A DNA stretch of 64,000 bases from Acidimicrobiales bacterium. GTDB taxonomy: Bacteria; Actinomycetota; Acidimicrobiia; Acidimicrobiales; JACCXE01. Below, one piece after another: positions 34,814-43,562 of this stretch (its first letter is position 1; each line of letters starts with the position of its first letter). The notes under the pieces were generated by a model that saw nothing but the letters and a program-made list of their open reading frames with translations, did no database searches and was not told the DNA's origin. The DNA is taken from positions 1 through 64,000 of the forward strand of contig DASZWD010000061.1 of the NCBI GenBank assembly GCA_035546775.1, written 5' to 3'. The position numbers and the translations under genes are program-made.

Positions 34814-35451
34814 AGTTCGAGGCCGTTCTCGTCGACGCGCAGCTTCGCTGGGTCGACCCCGTTGGCCGCCATCACCGCCGCGGCCGACGCCGAGGGGCAC
34901 AGCACCACGTCGACGTGCTCGAGCGCGGCCCGCAGCCGGTCGTTGCGCAGACCGAGCCATCGGTGGTCGACCTCGCACTGGCACACCCCGCAGTCGACGA
35001 CGAGGCTGCACGGCGTGAAGGTGCGGTCGACGAGGAACTGCCGGGCGCAGTTCCACCAGAAGTCGTGCATCGTCAGCACGACCGGCACACCCGCCGCCTT
35101 CGCCGCCTCGATCACGCCCACGCCGAGGCCCTGACACGAGTGGACGTGCACGACGTCGGGCTGCGTCGTCACCAGCCAGTCGACGAAGTCCGAGCTGACA
35201 TTCGGATTGTCGAAGTTGTGGTCGTCGGCCCAGCCGATCCAGGGGTTGATCTCGATCCAGTGGACGTTGACGCCGGCCTCGTCGGTCTCGTCCCAGCTCG
35301 AACCGGCGCGCCGGTTCCTGTCGAGGTGGCCGGCGTAGACGAATACGTCGTGGCCGGCGGCGGCGAAGGCGCGCGCCAGCCGCTGGGGTGCGAGCGTGCC
35401 GCCCGAAGTGAAGTTCGGCGGGAAGTGAGAGGAGACGACCCCGATCCGCAT
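34810..35451 (-). CDS. GT4 glycosyltransferase N-terminal half (split gene)
   Basis: The 213-residue product corresponds only to the acceptor-binding half of a GT4 enzyme: MRIGVVSSHFPPNFTSGGTLA, QRLARAFAAAGHDVFVY, DVVHVHSCQGLGVGVIEAA and VLTMHDFWWNCARQF. It ends in KLRVDENGLEL, the position where GT4 proteins normally cross into the second domain. The continuation (VITFRYTGGWNEMKG) is found one frame away in the next gene. A CxxC-rich stretch (PCSLVVDCGVCQCEV) lies near residue 155. Alone it should be inactive; the two halves may associate. ATG 35451 follows a TAGTGT hexamer by nine bases. Confidence 0.75.
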   Translation of the reverse strand: MRIGVVSSHFPPNFTSGGTLAPQRLARAFAAAGHDVFVYAGHLDRNRRAGSSWDETDEAGVNVHWIEINPWIGWADDHNFDNPNVSSDFVDWLVTTQPDVVHVHSCQGLGVGVIEAAKAAGVPVVLTMHDFWWNCARQFLVDRTFTPCSLVVDCGVCQCEVDHRWLGLRNDRLRAALEHVDVVLCPSASAAAVMAANGVDPAKLRVDENGLEL

Positions 35452-35460
35452 TGCGGTTTC

Positions 35461-35466
35461 ACACTA
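35461..35466 (-). promoter_or_regulatory. putative -10 hexamer TAGTGT of the minus-strand GT/SpoIID/cof operon
   Basis: On the minus strand TAGTGT ends nine bases before ATG 35451. It would drive the five-gene run down to cofE. Confidence 0.4.
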
Positions 35467-35476
35467 AAGGGGTAAC

Positions 35477-35482
35477 TACGCT
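35477..35482 (+). promoter_or_regulatory. putative -10 hexamer TACGCT of the Wzm/Wzt operon
   Basis: TACGCT ends nine bases before ATG 35492. With the divergent hexamer at 35461 it fills a 40-base intergenic gap. Confidence 0.45.
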
Positions 35483-35491
35483 GGTCCCGTC

Positions 35492-36316
35492 ATGGCGACG
35501 GTCTCGGAGCTAGCCGAAGCCCGCGAACTCTTCCGCAACCTCACTCTGCGTGAGCTACGCGGCAAGTACAAGCGGTCGGCCTTGGGGTGGGCGTGGTCGA
35601 TGATCAACCCGCTCGCGACCATGGCGATCTTCTGGTTGGTCTTCCACTTCGTCATCCGGGTCGACCCCGACACCGGCAATCCGTCCGGTTTGCACAACTT
35701 CGGCTTCTTCCTGTTGTGCGGCCTGCTGCCGTGGAACTTCCTGCTCAACAGCCTCATGGGCGGCATGGGAGCGCCGCTGGCGAACGCCGGCCTGATCAAG
35801 AAGGTGTACTTCCCGCGCGAAGTGCTGGCGGCGTCGGTGATCGCGTCCTGGGCGGTGCAGTTTCTGATCGAACTCGGGGTGCTCATCGCCGCGTTGTTGT
35901 TCGTGGGCAACGTGGCCATTCAATACATCCCCGGCGTGGTCCTCGTCGTCGCCCTCGAGATGTTCTTCGCCTACGGCATCGCCCTCGCGCTCGGTGCCAT
36001 GAACGTGTATTTCCGCGACGTGCAGCACTTCCTCGCGCTGTTGCTCCAGCTCTGGTTCTACGCCACCCCCATCGTGTATCCGAAGAGCCTCGTGCCACGC
36101 ACGGCAAAGCTGTTCGGGCACACGCTGCCGGTCGAGCGCCTGTACGGGCTCAACCCGATGGTTCGCTTCGTCGACATGTACCGCAACCTGATGTACGACC
36201 TGCGCTGGCCCCCGCTGTACGACTTTGCCTACGTGGCGGGCGCCGCGATCCTGAGCGTGCTCATCGGTCGCTGGATCTTCATGAAGCTCGAACCGCGCTT
36301 CGCCGAGGAGCTGTAA
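35492..36316 (+). CDS. wzm: ABC-2 type polysaccharide exporter, permease
   Basis: This is the membrane part of an ABC transporter that exports completed lipid-linked polysaccharide. The 274-residue protein starts with the cytoplasmic segment ELFRNLTLRELRGKYKRSALG (given in part) and then has about six membrane helices. Examples are MINPLATMAIFWLVFHFVI and PREVLAASVIASWAVQFLIE. FYATPIVYPKSLVP and LNPMVRFVDMYRNLMYD are hallmarks of the Wzm/TagG/RfbA family. The next gene, overlapping by one base (TAATG), is the ATPase. The presence of this pair suggests an ABC-transporter-dependent route, not a Wzx/Wzy route, for this polymer. Confidence 0.92.
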   Translation: MATVSELAEARELFRNLTLRELRGKYKRSALGWAWSMINPLATMAIFWLVFHFVIRVDPDTGNPSGLHNFGFFLLCGLLPWNFLLNSLMGGMGAPLANAGLIKKVYFPREVLAASVIASWAVQFLIELGVLIAALLFVGNVAIQYIPGVVLVVALEMFFAYGIALALGAMNVYFRDVQHFLALLLQLWFYATPIVYPKSLVPRTAKLFGHTLPVERLYGLNPMVRFVDMYRNLMYDLRWPPLYDFAYVAGAAILSVLIGRWIFMKLEPRFAEEL

Positions 36317-37527
36317 TGAGCGAACCGGCAGTCCTGGCCGAGCACGTCTCGAAACGTTTTCGCTTGTACCACGAGCGCAACGACTCGCTGAAGGTGGCGC
36401 TGATGCGCGGCGGGCGCGCGAAGTACGAAGAGTTCTGGGCGCTCAAGGACGTGTCACTCGAAGTGCCGAAGGGCTCCACCTTCGGCCTCATCGGAGAGAA
36501 CGGCTCGGGCAAGTCGACCCTGCTCAAGTGCATGGCGCGCATCCTGCGCCCCGACAAGGGCCGCACCGCCATCGTCGGCAAGACGAGCGCGCTGCTCGAA
36601 GTGGGCGCCGGCTTCCACCCCGAGCTGTCCGGGCGCGACAACGTCTACCTGAACGGTTCGATCCTCGGCCTCTCGAAGAAGGAGCTCGACGCCAAGTTCG
36701 ACGGCATCGTCGAGTTCGCCGGTCTCGAACGCTTCATCGACACGCCGGTCAAGAACTACTCCTCGGGCATGTACGTGCGCCTCGGCTTCTCCGTGGCCAT
36801 CAACGTCGATCCCGACGTGCTGCTGGTCGACGAGATCCTGGCGGTGGGCGACGAGAACTTCCAGCGCAAGTGCGCCGAGAAGTTCGCCGACCTCCACAAC
36901 GAAGGCAAGACGATCGTCGTCGTCAGCCACGCGTTGGGGACGGTCCGCAATCTGTGCGACCACGTCGCCCTGCTCGAACACGGCGTGCTCAAGCAGGTCG
37001 GCACCGCGGCGGACGTCATCGACAATTACATGGCCGACGCCCACGTCGCCCGCCACGACGAGGGCATCGGCGGGTCGCGCTGGGGCTCAGGCGAGGGCCG
37101 CATCGACAAGGTCGAGATCATCGGGCGCGACGGGGTGCCGACCCAGCAGGTGCGCACCGGTGAACGCGTCACGTTCCGCCTGCACTACACGACGAGCGAA
37201 CCGATCGCGCGGCCGGTGTTCGGCATCGGCATAACCACGCTCAACGGCATCGACCTGTCCGGGCCGAACACGCGCGACGTCGGCGTGATCCCCGAGAAGG
37301 TCAACGGCTCGGGTGTTGTCGACATGACCGTCGAGGGTCTGCCCTTGCTGGCGGGAACCTACGACTTGGCGGTCGGCTTCTACGACTACAGCGCGACGCA
37401 TCCCTACGACCACCGTCTGCACGCGCTGCGCTTCGACGTCGAACCCGGCACGCCCCGCCAGCAGCACGGTTTCGTCGCCCTCGACGCGACGTGGACCGTG
37501 GACGGCGCGTCGCCGCGCCTGCCGTGA
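36316..37527 (+). CDS. wzt: ABC-type polysaccharide exporter, ATPase with Wzt C-terminal domain
   Basis: The 403-residue ATPase partner of Wzm has a Walker A motif in GLIGENGSGKSTLLKC near residue 60. The signature is NYSSGMYVRLGFSVAIN, Walker B is VLLVDEILAVGDENF, and the switch histidine is in VVVSHALG. Residues about 250-400 form an added beta-sandwich domain (IDKVEIIGRDGVPTQQVRTG...) like the Wzt C-domain, which recognises the capped end of the O-polysaccharide before export. Such a domain suggests the polymer carries a terminal modification. The methyltransferase domain encoded at 38887 could supply it (inference). Confidence 0.92.
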   Translation: MSEPAVLAEHVSKRFRLYHERNDSLKVALMRGGRAKYEEFWALKDVSLEVPKGSTFGLIGENGSGKSTLLKCMARILRPDKGRTAIVGKTSALLEVGAGFHPELSGRDNVYLNGSILGLSKKELDAKFDGIVEFAGLERFIDTPVKNYSSGMYVRLGFSVAINVDPDVLLVDEILAVGDENFQRKCAEKFADLHNEGKTIVVVSHALGTVRNLCDHVALLEHGVLKQVGTAADVIDNYMADAHVARHDEGIGGSRWGSGEGRIDKVEIIGRDGVPTQQVRTGERVTFRLHYTTSEPIARPVFGIGITTLNGIDLSGPNTRDVGVIPEKVNGSGVVDMTVEGLPLLAGTYDLAVGFYDYSATHPYDHRLHALRFDVEPGTPRQQHGFVALDATWTVDGASPRLP

Positions 37528-38882
37528 AGATCCTCGTCATCACGAATGACGCCCTGGGCGCCCGCATGGCCGGCCCGGCGATCCGCGCGTGGAAGATGGC
37601 TACGGCGCTGTCGCAGCGCGGTCACGACGTCACGCTGTTCACCACCGGCAACTGTGATCCGCTGCCGTCGTCGTTCGCGGTGCGTCGCGGCTGGACCGAC
37701 GAACTGAAGGCGCTCGAAGCATGGTGCGACGTCATCGTGTTCCAGGGCTTCGTCATCGACGGCCAGCCGTGGCTGGCGCACACCGACAAGGTCATGGTTG
37801 TCGACCTCTACGACCCGTTCCACCTCGAGCAACTCGAACTGTCGCGCGAGGCCAGTGAGCACGACGTGCGCGTCGAAGTCGTGGCGTCGACCGTCGCCGT
37901 GCTCAACGAGCAGATCGCGCGCGGTGACTACTTCCTGTGCGCCAGCGAGAAGCAGCGCGACTTCTGGCTCGGCGCCCTCGGCGCTCTCGGGCGCATCAAC
38001 CCCTTGACCTACGACGCCGATCCGTCGTTGCGGTCGCTGATCGACGTCGTCCCCTTCGGTGTGGACGACGAACCCGCGTCGCAGCAGCGCCATGCAATCC
38101 GCGGCGCGGTCGCCGGCATCGCCGCGGACGACGAGGTCCTGCTGTGGGGTGGCGGCGTCTACAACTGGTTCGACCCGCTGACCCTCATCCGCGCCGTCGA
38201 CGCGCTCAAGGCGCGCCGGCCGAAGCTGCGCTTGTACTTCCTCGGCATGAAGCACCCGAATCCCGAGGTGCCGCAGATGCGCATGGCGACCGAAGCCCTG
38301 GCGTTGTCCGAACAGCTCGGCCTTACCGGCAAGCACGTCTTCTTCAACCACGACTGGGTGCCCTACGAACAACGCGCCGACTGGCTGCTCGACGCCGACA
38401 TCGGGGTGAGTACGCACCTCGACCACGTCGAGACGGCGTTTTCGTTCCGCACCCGCGTGCTCGACTACCTGTGGGCCGGCCTGCCGATCGTGTGCACCGC
38501 CGGCGACGCCATGGGCGAACTCGTCGAAGCCCACCACCTCGGTACGGCGGTGCCCGCCGACGACGTGTCGGCGCTCGCCAACGCCATCGACGCGCTGCTC
38601 TCCGACGACGCGGCGCGCGCCGAAGCGTCCGCCGCCGTGCGCAAGGTGGCGCCCGACTTCGCTTGGAGCAAGGCGCTCGCCGCGCTCGTTGCCTTCTGTG
38701 ACGCGCCGCGGCGCGCGCCGGATCTCGTCGACCGCGAGACCGCCGGGCGGTTGGCGGCGGTCGGTCGCGGGGCGGCCCGGCAACGGCGCGGCCCCTTCCA
38801 CGTGGCCGCGTCGCTGCGCCGCCACGTCCGCAACGGGCGCGGGCCGGAACTGCTGCGCATGGCGCTGCGCCGCCTACGCTGA
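37524..38882 (+). CDS. GT4 family glycosyltransferase
   Basis: The 452-residue protein has the two-domain GT-B layout. The first domain includes KILVITNDALGARMAGPAIR and DKVMVVDLYDPFHLEQLELS. The second includes DEVLLWGGGVYNWFDPLTL, LRLYFLGMKHPNPEV and TAFSFRTRVLDYLWAGLPIV. It is clearly related to the third domain of the next protein (GPAIRAfEMA, DxYDPF, CASExQRDxWLG, IDVVPFG, VxLWGGGVxxWFDP), so the two arose by duplication. GTG 37524 overlaps the wzt stop (GTGA). A Arg-rich tail follows. Donor sugar unknown. Confidence 0.84.
   Translation: MKILVITNDALGARMAGPAIRAWKMATALSQRGHDVTLFTTGNCDPLPSSFAVRRGWTDELKALEAWCDVIVFQGFVIDGQPWLAHTDKVMVVDLYDPFHLEQLELSREASEHDVRVEVVASTVAVLNEQIARGDYFLCASEKQRDFWLGALGALGRINPLTYDADPSLRSLIDVVPFGVDDEPASQQRHAIRGAVAGIAADDEVLLWGGGVYNWFDPLTLIRAVDALKARRPKLRLYFLGMKHPNPEVPQMRMATEALALSEQLGLTGKHVFFNHDWVPYEQRADWLLDADIGVSTHLDHVETAFSFRTRVLDYLWAGLPIVCTAGDAMGELVEAHHLGTAVPADDVSALANAIDALLSDDAARAEASAAVRKVAPDFAWSKALAALVAFCDAPRRAPDLVDRETAGRLAAVGRGAARQRRGPFHVAASLRRHVRNGRGPELLRMALRRLR
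38875..38880 (+). promoter_or_regulatory. putative -10 hexamer TACGCT at the 3' end of the GT4 gene
   Basis: TACGCT ends on the T of the GT4 stop codon TGA (38880-38882) and lies six bases before GTG 38887. It supports that start for the fusion gene and could give it its own transcript. Confidence 0.45.
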
Positions 38883-38886
38883 GCCG

Positions 38887-41800
38887 GTGCGGTGGCTTCG
38901 TTCGCAGAGTTTCGACCTCTACAGCCGGTACTCACACGTCTTCCAGATCCGGCGCACGAGCCTGCCGCCGGAACGCATTCGCATTCTCGACGTCGGTGAT
39001 CCCTTCGGCACGATCGCGTCGATCTTCCCCGAAGACGAAACGGTCAGCCTCGACGTCTACCAGGACAACCCCAACACCGACGGCCATGCCCACATCCTCG
39101 GTTCGGGCTTCGAGCTGCCTTTCGCCGACAACTCGTTCGACCTCGTCTGTTCGCACGACGTGCTCGAGCACTTGCCGCCCCAGCGTCGCACCGAGTTCCT
39201 CGCCGAGCTGCTGCGCGTCAGCCGCGGCCCCGTCGTCGCGGTGGCACCGTGGTTCGACCCGCGCTCGGTGCGCGTCGAGCACCTCGTCAACTCGTACTTC
39301 GTCGCCAAGCTCGGCCACACGCTGGCGCCCCTCGACGAACACACCGAGTTCTCGCTGCCCGACGGCGACGCCATCACCGCTTGGCTCGCCGACCGCGGGA
39401 TCGACTACCGCCTCTTCGGCGACGGCTGGCTGTTCCACTGGGTGGCGCTCTACTACCTGAAGGCGCACCTGCTGATCCGCGGCGCCGAAGACGTGCTGCA
39501 CCGCATCGACGCGCTGTGCAACGACCTGCTGCTCGAGACTGATCACCGCCCGCCGCACTACCGCACCACGCTCGTGCTGCGGCCGCCGGCCACACTGCCC
39601 GACCTGCCGGCGCACGTGCCGCTGCCGGCGAAGGATCAGCTGCGCGACGACGTCGACGAACTGACCGAAGTGGCGATGTCGCTCGCCGAGGCGTTGCGCC
39701 CCGAAGAGGACCCGCTCAGCCCGCGTTCGCGGCTGGCGGCGTGGATCGAAGCGCGCCAGCACGCTGACAGCGACGCCCAGCGCACGCTGGCCGCGTCGCT
39801 CGCCACTGTGTTCGAGCGGCTGCGCCACCGCCCGTCACCCGACGAAGCCGAACTGTTGCCGCCCGCCTCGCCGGCGGGACGGCGCGTCGCCGTGGTCCTC
39901 GTCAACTTCAACGGCATCGAGCACCTCCCGCCGTGCCTCGAGTCGCTGGCGGCGCAGGACTACCCGCGCGAGCTCGTCGAGGTGATCGTGGTCGACAACG
40001 GGTCGACCGACGGATCGCTCGAACTGCTGGCGAACGACTACCCGTGGGTCAAGGTGCTGCCGCAGGGCTACAACACCGGGTTCGCGCCGGCGGTGACGAC
40101 GGGTGTCGAGGCGAGCGGGTCGGAGTGTGTCGCCTTCATCAACAACGACATGCGTGCCGATCCGCGCTGGCTGTCCGAACTGGTCGCCGCCTACGCACCG
40201 GCCAACGGCGTGGTGTGCGTGGCCGGCCAGATCCGCGGGTGGGACGGCGACAAGGTCGACTTCGTCGACGCCGTCGTCAACTTCTACGGCATGGGCGACC
40301 AGGTTGGCTACGGCAAGCCGCTCGAAGACGTCGACGCCCGCGACGGTGCGCCGTTGCTGTTCGCCTGCGGCGGCTCGATGCTCGTGAGCCGTGAGGTGTA
40401 CCTCAACACCGGGGGCTTCGACCCGAAGTTCTTCGCGTATTTCGAAGACGTCGACTTCGGCTGGCGCCTGTGGCTGCTCGGCTACGAGGTGCGCTTCGCC
40501 GAGAACGCCATCACGTTCCACCGCATGCACGGTACGTCGTCGCGCTTCGCACAGCACCAGCGCATGCTGCTGTACGAACGCAACGCGCTGCGCGCCGTCA
40601 TCAAGAACTACGGCGACGACACGCTGGCGCGCGTGCTGGCCCCCGCGCTGCTCGTCATGATCGACCGCGCCGTCCAGCGCGGCGACCTGCCCGCAAATCG
40701 CGACGCCTACGACCCCGGTGGTGACACCGCGCCGACCGAAGAGGTCTCGCGCATCACGCTGTCGCATCTCCACGCCATTCACGACCTGCTCACCGACATC
40801 GACGGCCTGATCGCCGAGCGGAGCAAGATTCAGCGCGCCCGGCGCCGCGAGGACGACGACATCCTCGCCCTGTTCGGGTCGCCGTTCTCGCCCGTCCTGA
40901 CCGACCGCGAGCACGTCGACGTGCAGCGCAAGGTCGTCGACGGCTTCGGACTCGCCAAGGTGTTCGAGCGCCACCGCGCCAAGCGGGTGCTGTTCATCTC
41001 GGCGAACGAGGTCGGCGAGAAGATGCGCGGCCCCGCGATCCGCGCCTTCGAGATGGCCAAGGCGCTGTCGTCGACGACGAACGTCGCGGTGGCCGCTCCG
41101 GGTGAGACCAACACCGAAGTCGACGGCGTGCCCATCTACGGCTATCCCGACGAGACGACCCTGGTACGCCTGGCCAGCGCGGCTGAAGTCGTCGTGCTGC
41201 AGGGCTACCAGCTGCGCGAGTACCCGAAGCTGGCGAACGTCGAGACCGTGCTCGTGGCCGACATGTACGACCCGTTCCTATTCGAGAACGCCGAATTGCA
41301 CGGCGAAGGGGCGGCCGCCGATCTGGCGCTGCGCCAGGACGCGTCGGTCCTCAACGAACTGCTTGACGCCTGCGACTACTTCATCTGCGCGTCGGAGCGC
41401 CAGCGCGACTACTGGCTCGGCATGCTGAGCTCGCGCGGCCGACTCGACTCGGTGACCTACGCCACCGACCCGACGCTGCGCCAGCTCATCGACGTGGTGC
41501 CCTTCGGCTTGCCGCGGCACCGGCCGCGCCATCCCGAGCCCGTGCTGAAGGGCGTGCATCCCAAGATCGGCGTCGACGACCTCGTCGTGCTGTGGGGCGG
41601 CGGCGTGTGGGACTGGTTCGACCCGATCTCGGTAGTCGAGGCGTTCCGCCTCGTGCTGCATCGGGTGCCGAACGCCAAGCTCTACTTCCTCGGCCTGCAG
41701 CTGTCGAGTCCTGACGTACCGCCGATGCGCATGGCCGAAGCCGTCGTGCACCACGTCGCGGCTCTCGGTCTCGACGACGCCGTCGTCTTCGGCGACTGGA

Positions 41801-42414
41801 CGGGCTATGACGAGCGCGAAGCGTTCCTCGTCGAGTCCGACATCGCCATCTCTGCTGCCCGCGACCTTGCCGAGACGCGGCTGGCATTCCGTAGCCGCAT
41901 CCTCGACTACCTGTGGGCGGGACTCCCGGTCGTCACGACGGGAGGCGACGTGTTCGCCGACATCGTCGAGCGCGAAGACCTCGGCATCGTCGTCGCACCG
42001 GGTGACGTGAACGGCCTGGCGCGCGCCATCGTCGACTTGTTGCGCGATCCGGAACGACGCCGCGAGGCCTCGGCGCGCGCGATCCAGGTTGCCGACTCCA
42101 TGACGTGGGCCGACAACGTGGCGCCGCTGCGCCGCGTCGCCCTGGAGCCGTGGCGGTGGCGTCAGACGCGGGCCGCACGCCAGCGCGGTCGCATCGTCAC
42201 CCAGGACGTGCAGATGCTGCTCGACGACCGCGACGCAGAGGTGGCGCGCCATCGCGCCTTCACCGACGAGCTGTTCTTCCTGCGCAAGCACGTCGAAGAA
42301 CTCGAGGCGATCGTCGAGCACAAGGACCGCCCCTACGCCATCGCCCGCAAGGCGCCGGGCGTACAGAAGATCGTCGGCGTGGCGCGCCGGGCCCGCGGGC
42401 AGTCGCGCCAGTAA
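38887..42414 (+). CDS. trifunctional fusion: SAM methyltransferase - GT2 - GT4
   Basis: The 1175-residue protein has three modules. Residues about 1-240 are a class I SAM-dependent methyltransferase (IRILDVGDPFGTIAS, then FDLVCSHDVLEHLPP). Residues about 332-560 are a GT2 transferase (VAVVLVNFNGIEHLPPCLES, VVDNGSTDGS, FINNDMRADPRW, GFDPKFFAYFEDVDFGWR). Residues about 697-1090 are a GT4 transferase (KRVLFISANEVGEKMRGPAI, VLWGGGVWDWFDPISV, RSRILDYLWAGLPVV) that is a paralogue of the preceding gene. A charged, probably coiled-coil tail ends the protein. A plausible role is to add two sugars and a methyl cap to the growing polymer before Wzm/Wzt export (inference). GTG 38887 follows a TACGCT hexamer by six bases. 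Confidence 0.85.
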   Translation: MRWLRSQSFDLYSRYSHVFQIRRTSLPPERIRILDVGDPFGTIASIFPEDETVSLDVYQDNPNTDGHAHILGSGFELPFADNSFDLVCSHDVLEHLPPQRRTEFLAELLRVSRGPVVAVAPWFDPRSVRVEHLVNSYFVAKLGHTLAPLDEHTEFSLPDGDAITAWLADRGIDYRLFGDGWLFHWVALYYLKAHLLIRGAEDVLHRIDALCNDLLLETDHRPPHYRTTLVLRPPATLPDLPAHVPLPAKDQLRDDVDELTEVAMSLAEALRPEEDPLSPRSRLAAWIEARQHADSDAQRTLAASLATVFERLRHRPSPDEAELLPPASPAGRRVAVVLVNFNGIEHLPPCLESLAAQDYPRELVEVIVVDNGSTDGSLELLANDYPWVKVLPQGYNTGFAPAVTTGVEASGSECVAFINNDMRADPRWLSELVAAYAPANGVVCVAGQIRGWDGDKVDFVDAVVNFYGMGDQVGYGKPLEDVDARDGAPLLFACGGSMLVSREVYLNTGGFDPKFFAYFEDVDFGWRLWLLGYEVRFAENAITFHRMHGTSSRFAQHQRMLLYERNALRAVIKNYGDDTLARVLAPALLVMIDRAVQRGDLPANRDAYDPGGDTAPTEEVSRITLSHLHAIHDLLTDIDGLIAERSKIQRARRREDDDILALFGSPFSPVLTDREHVDVQRKVVDGFGLAKVFERHRAKRVLFISANEVGEKMRGPAIRAFEMAKALSSTTNVAVAAPGETNTEVDGVPIYGYPDETTLVRLASAAEVVVLQGYQLREYPKLANVETVLVADMYDPFLFENAELHGEGAAADLALRQDASVLNELLDACDYFICASERQRDYWLGMLSSRGRLDSVTYATDPTLRQLIDVVPFGLPRHRPRHPEPVLKGVHPKIGVDDLVVLWGGGVWDWFDPISVVEAFRLVLHRVPNAKLYFLGLQLSSPDVPPMRMAEAVVHHVAALGLDDAVVFGDWTGYDEREAFLVESDIAISAARDLAETRLAFRSRILDYLWAGLPVVTTGGDVFADIVEREDLGIVVAPGDVNGLARAIVDLLRDPERRREASARAIQVADSMTWADNVAPLRRVALEPWRWRQTRAARQRGRIVTQDVQMLLDDRDAEVARHRAFTDELFFLRKHVEELEAIVEHKDRPYAIARKAPGVQKIVGVARRARGQSRQ

Positions 42415-42422
42415 CCGGGCGC

Positions 42423-42439
42423 GCCGCGCTTAGCGCGGC
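42423..42439. terminator. hairpin between convergent genes, stop codon in the loop
   Basis: GCCGCGC and GCGCGGC form a 7-bp stem around TTA, which is the TAA stop of the minus-strand DUF2304 gene (42430-42432). It can serve both convergent genes. There is no T-tract. Confidence 0.45.
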
Positions 42440-42804
42440 TCGCCGACGTTGTCGCCGGGCGACGGCGACTCTGCTTTTTCGGCGGTGACGAGGGCGATGT
42501 ACTCGGCCAGCGTTCGCACGCGCTCTTCGAGGCGCGACAACTCCCAGGAGAAGTGCACGACGACGAGTAGCAGGACGAGGATCGCCAGCATGAACAGCAG
42601 CGCCGGCGCATAGTCGACCCCGACCGCCGACGCCGTCCGATCCAGCAGGCCGGGCACCACGGCGAGCACGAGCGCTCCCAGACCGAGGCCCAGCCAGATG
42701 AAGCTGTACTTGGCGCGCATCTGCCGGCGCCGCACGAGGCGGAGCACGAAGCCGACGAGCCCGATGGCGAGCAGCAGCACGAAGATGTGGGCCCGTCCGC
42801 TCAT
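42430..42804 (-). CDS. DUF2304 family small membrane protein
   Basis: The 124-residue protein has three hydrophobic segments: AHIFVLLLAIGLVGFVLRLV, YSFIWLGLGLGALVLAVVPG and PALLFMLAILVLLLVVVHFS. An amphipathic coiled-coil-like segment (SRLEERVRTLAEYIALV) follows. DUF2304 proteins commonly sit next to dolichol-phosphate-mannose-synthase-like GT2 genes, as here, and are thought to support polyprenol-phosphate-sugar synthesis or flipping; that role is unproven. ATG 42804 overlaps the stop of the GT2 gene (ATGA). Confidence 0.83.
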   Translation of the reverse strand: MSGRAHIFVLLLAIGLVGFVLRLVRRRQMRAKYSFIWLGLGLGALVLAVVPGLLDRTASAVGVDYAPALLFMLAILVLLLVVVHFSWELSRLEERVRTLAEYIALVTAEKAESPSPGDNVGEPR

Positions 42805-43562
42805 CCGCGCGTTCCCGTGGGTTGGCGGCGGCTGCGTGACGCGGACACCACGAGGACGATCATGAGTCGCACGTAGTGGTAAATCAAGCGGAAGCGCCGG
42901 TTCGACGGCGCGCCGCCCGTTCGTTGATGCATCGCCGTCGGCACCTCGCCGACGCGGAAGTTGGCGTAGCACGCCAGGAGTAGCGATTCGACCGACTCCA
43001 TGTAGTCGAGTGGGTAGCTGCGGGCGAAGAATTCGATGACGGGTCGCGAGAACGCCCGGAAGCCGGACGACGTGTCGCTGAAGCGCTGACCGGCGAGGAT
43101 GTAGAGCAGCAACCGCAGCATCCCCATGGCGCCCCGGCGCGTACGCCCGGCGTCGTATTCACCCGCACCGGCGAAGCGGCTGCCGATCACCATGTCGAAG
43201 CCGGAGTCCAGTGCGTCGAGCAGGTGGCCGATCTCGCGCGCATCGTGCTGGCCGTCGCCGTCGAACTGGATGCAGCGTTCGTAGCCGTGTGCCCGGGCGT
43301 AGGCGAACCCGGTGCGCAGCGCGCCGCCGATGCCCAAGTTGAACGGCAGCGTCGCGACGGTCGCGCCGTGGGCGTAGGCAACCTCGGCGGTGGCGTCGGT
43401 GGCGCCGTCCACTACGACCAGCACGTCGAGGGTGGGCGCGAACTGCTTGAGGTCGGCGATGACACCCGGCAGTGACTCCTCCTCGTTGTACGCGGGGATG
43501 ATCACGAGCGTGTTCGAACGCGGCGCCAAGTTGGCGCGCCGGATGCTGGGCGTCGCCGTCAC
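42801..43562 (-). CDS. polyprenyl-phosphate sugar transferase-like GT2 (DPM1-like)
   Basis: The 253-residue GT2 enzyme shows LVIIPAYNEEESLPGVIADL, VLVVVDGATDATAEVA, NLGIGGALRTGFAYARAHGY and the metal motif IQFDGDGQHDAREI. FSDTSSGFRAFSRPVIEFF follows. These are typical of dolichol- or undecaprenyl-phosphate glycosyltransferases, which load a single sugar onto the lipid carrier for use outside by membrane GT-C enzymes. Candidate users here are the large membrane proteins at 44557, 49925 and 53834. GTG 43562 overlaps the lipoprotein stop (GTGA), and the gene is coupled to the DUF2304 gene. Confidence 0.86.
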   Translation of the reverse strand: MTATPSIRRANLAPRSNTLVIIPAYNEEESLPGVIADLKQFAPTLDVLVVVDGATDATAEVAYAHGATVATLPFNLGIGGALRTGFAYARAHGYERCIQFDGDGQHDAREIGHLLDALDSGFDMVIGSRFAGAGEYDAGRTRRGAMGMLRLLLYILAGQRFSDTSSGFRAFSRPVIEFFARSYPLDYMESVESLLLACYANFRVGEVPTAMHQRTGGAPSNRRFRLIYHYVRLMIVLVVSASRSRRQPTGTRG

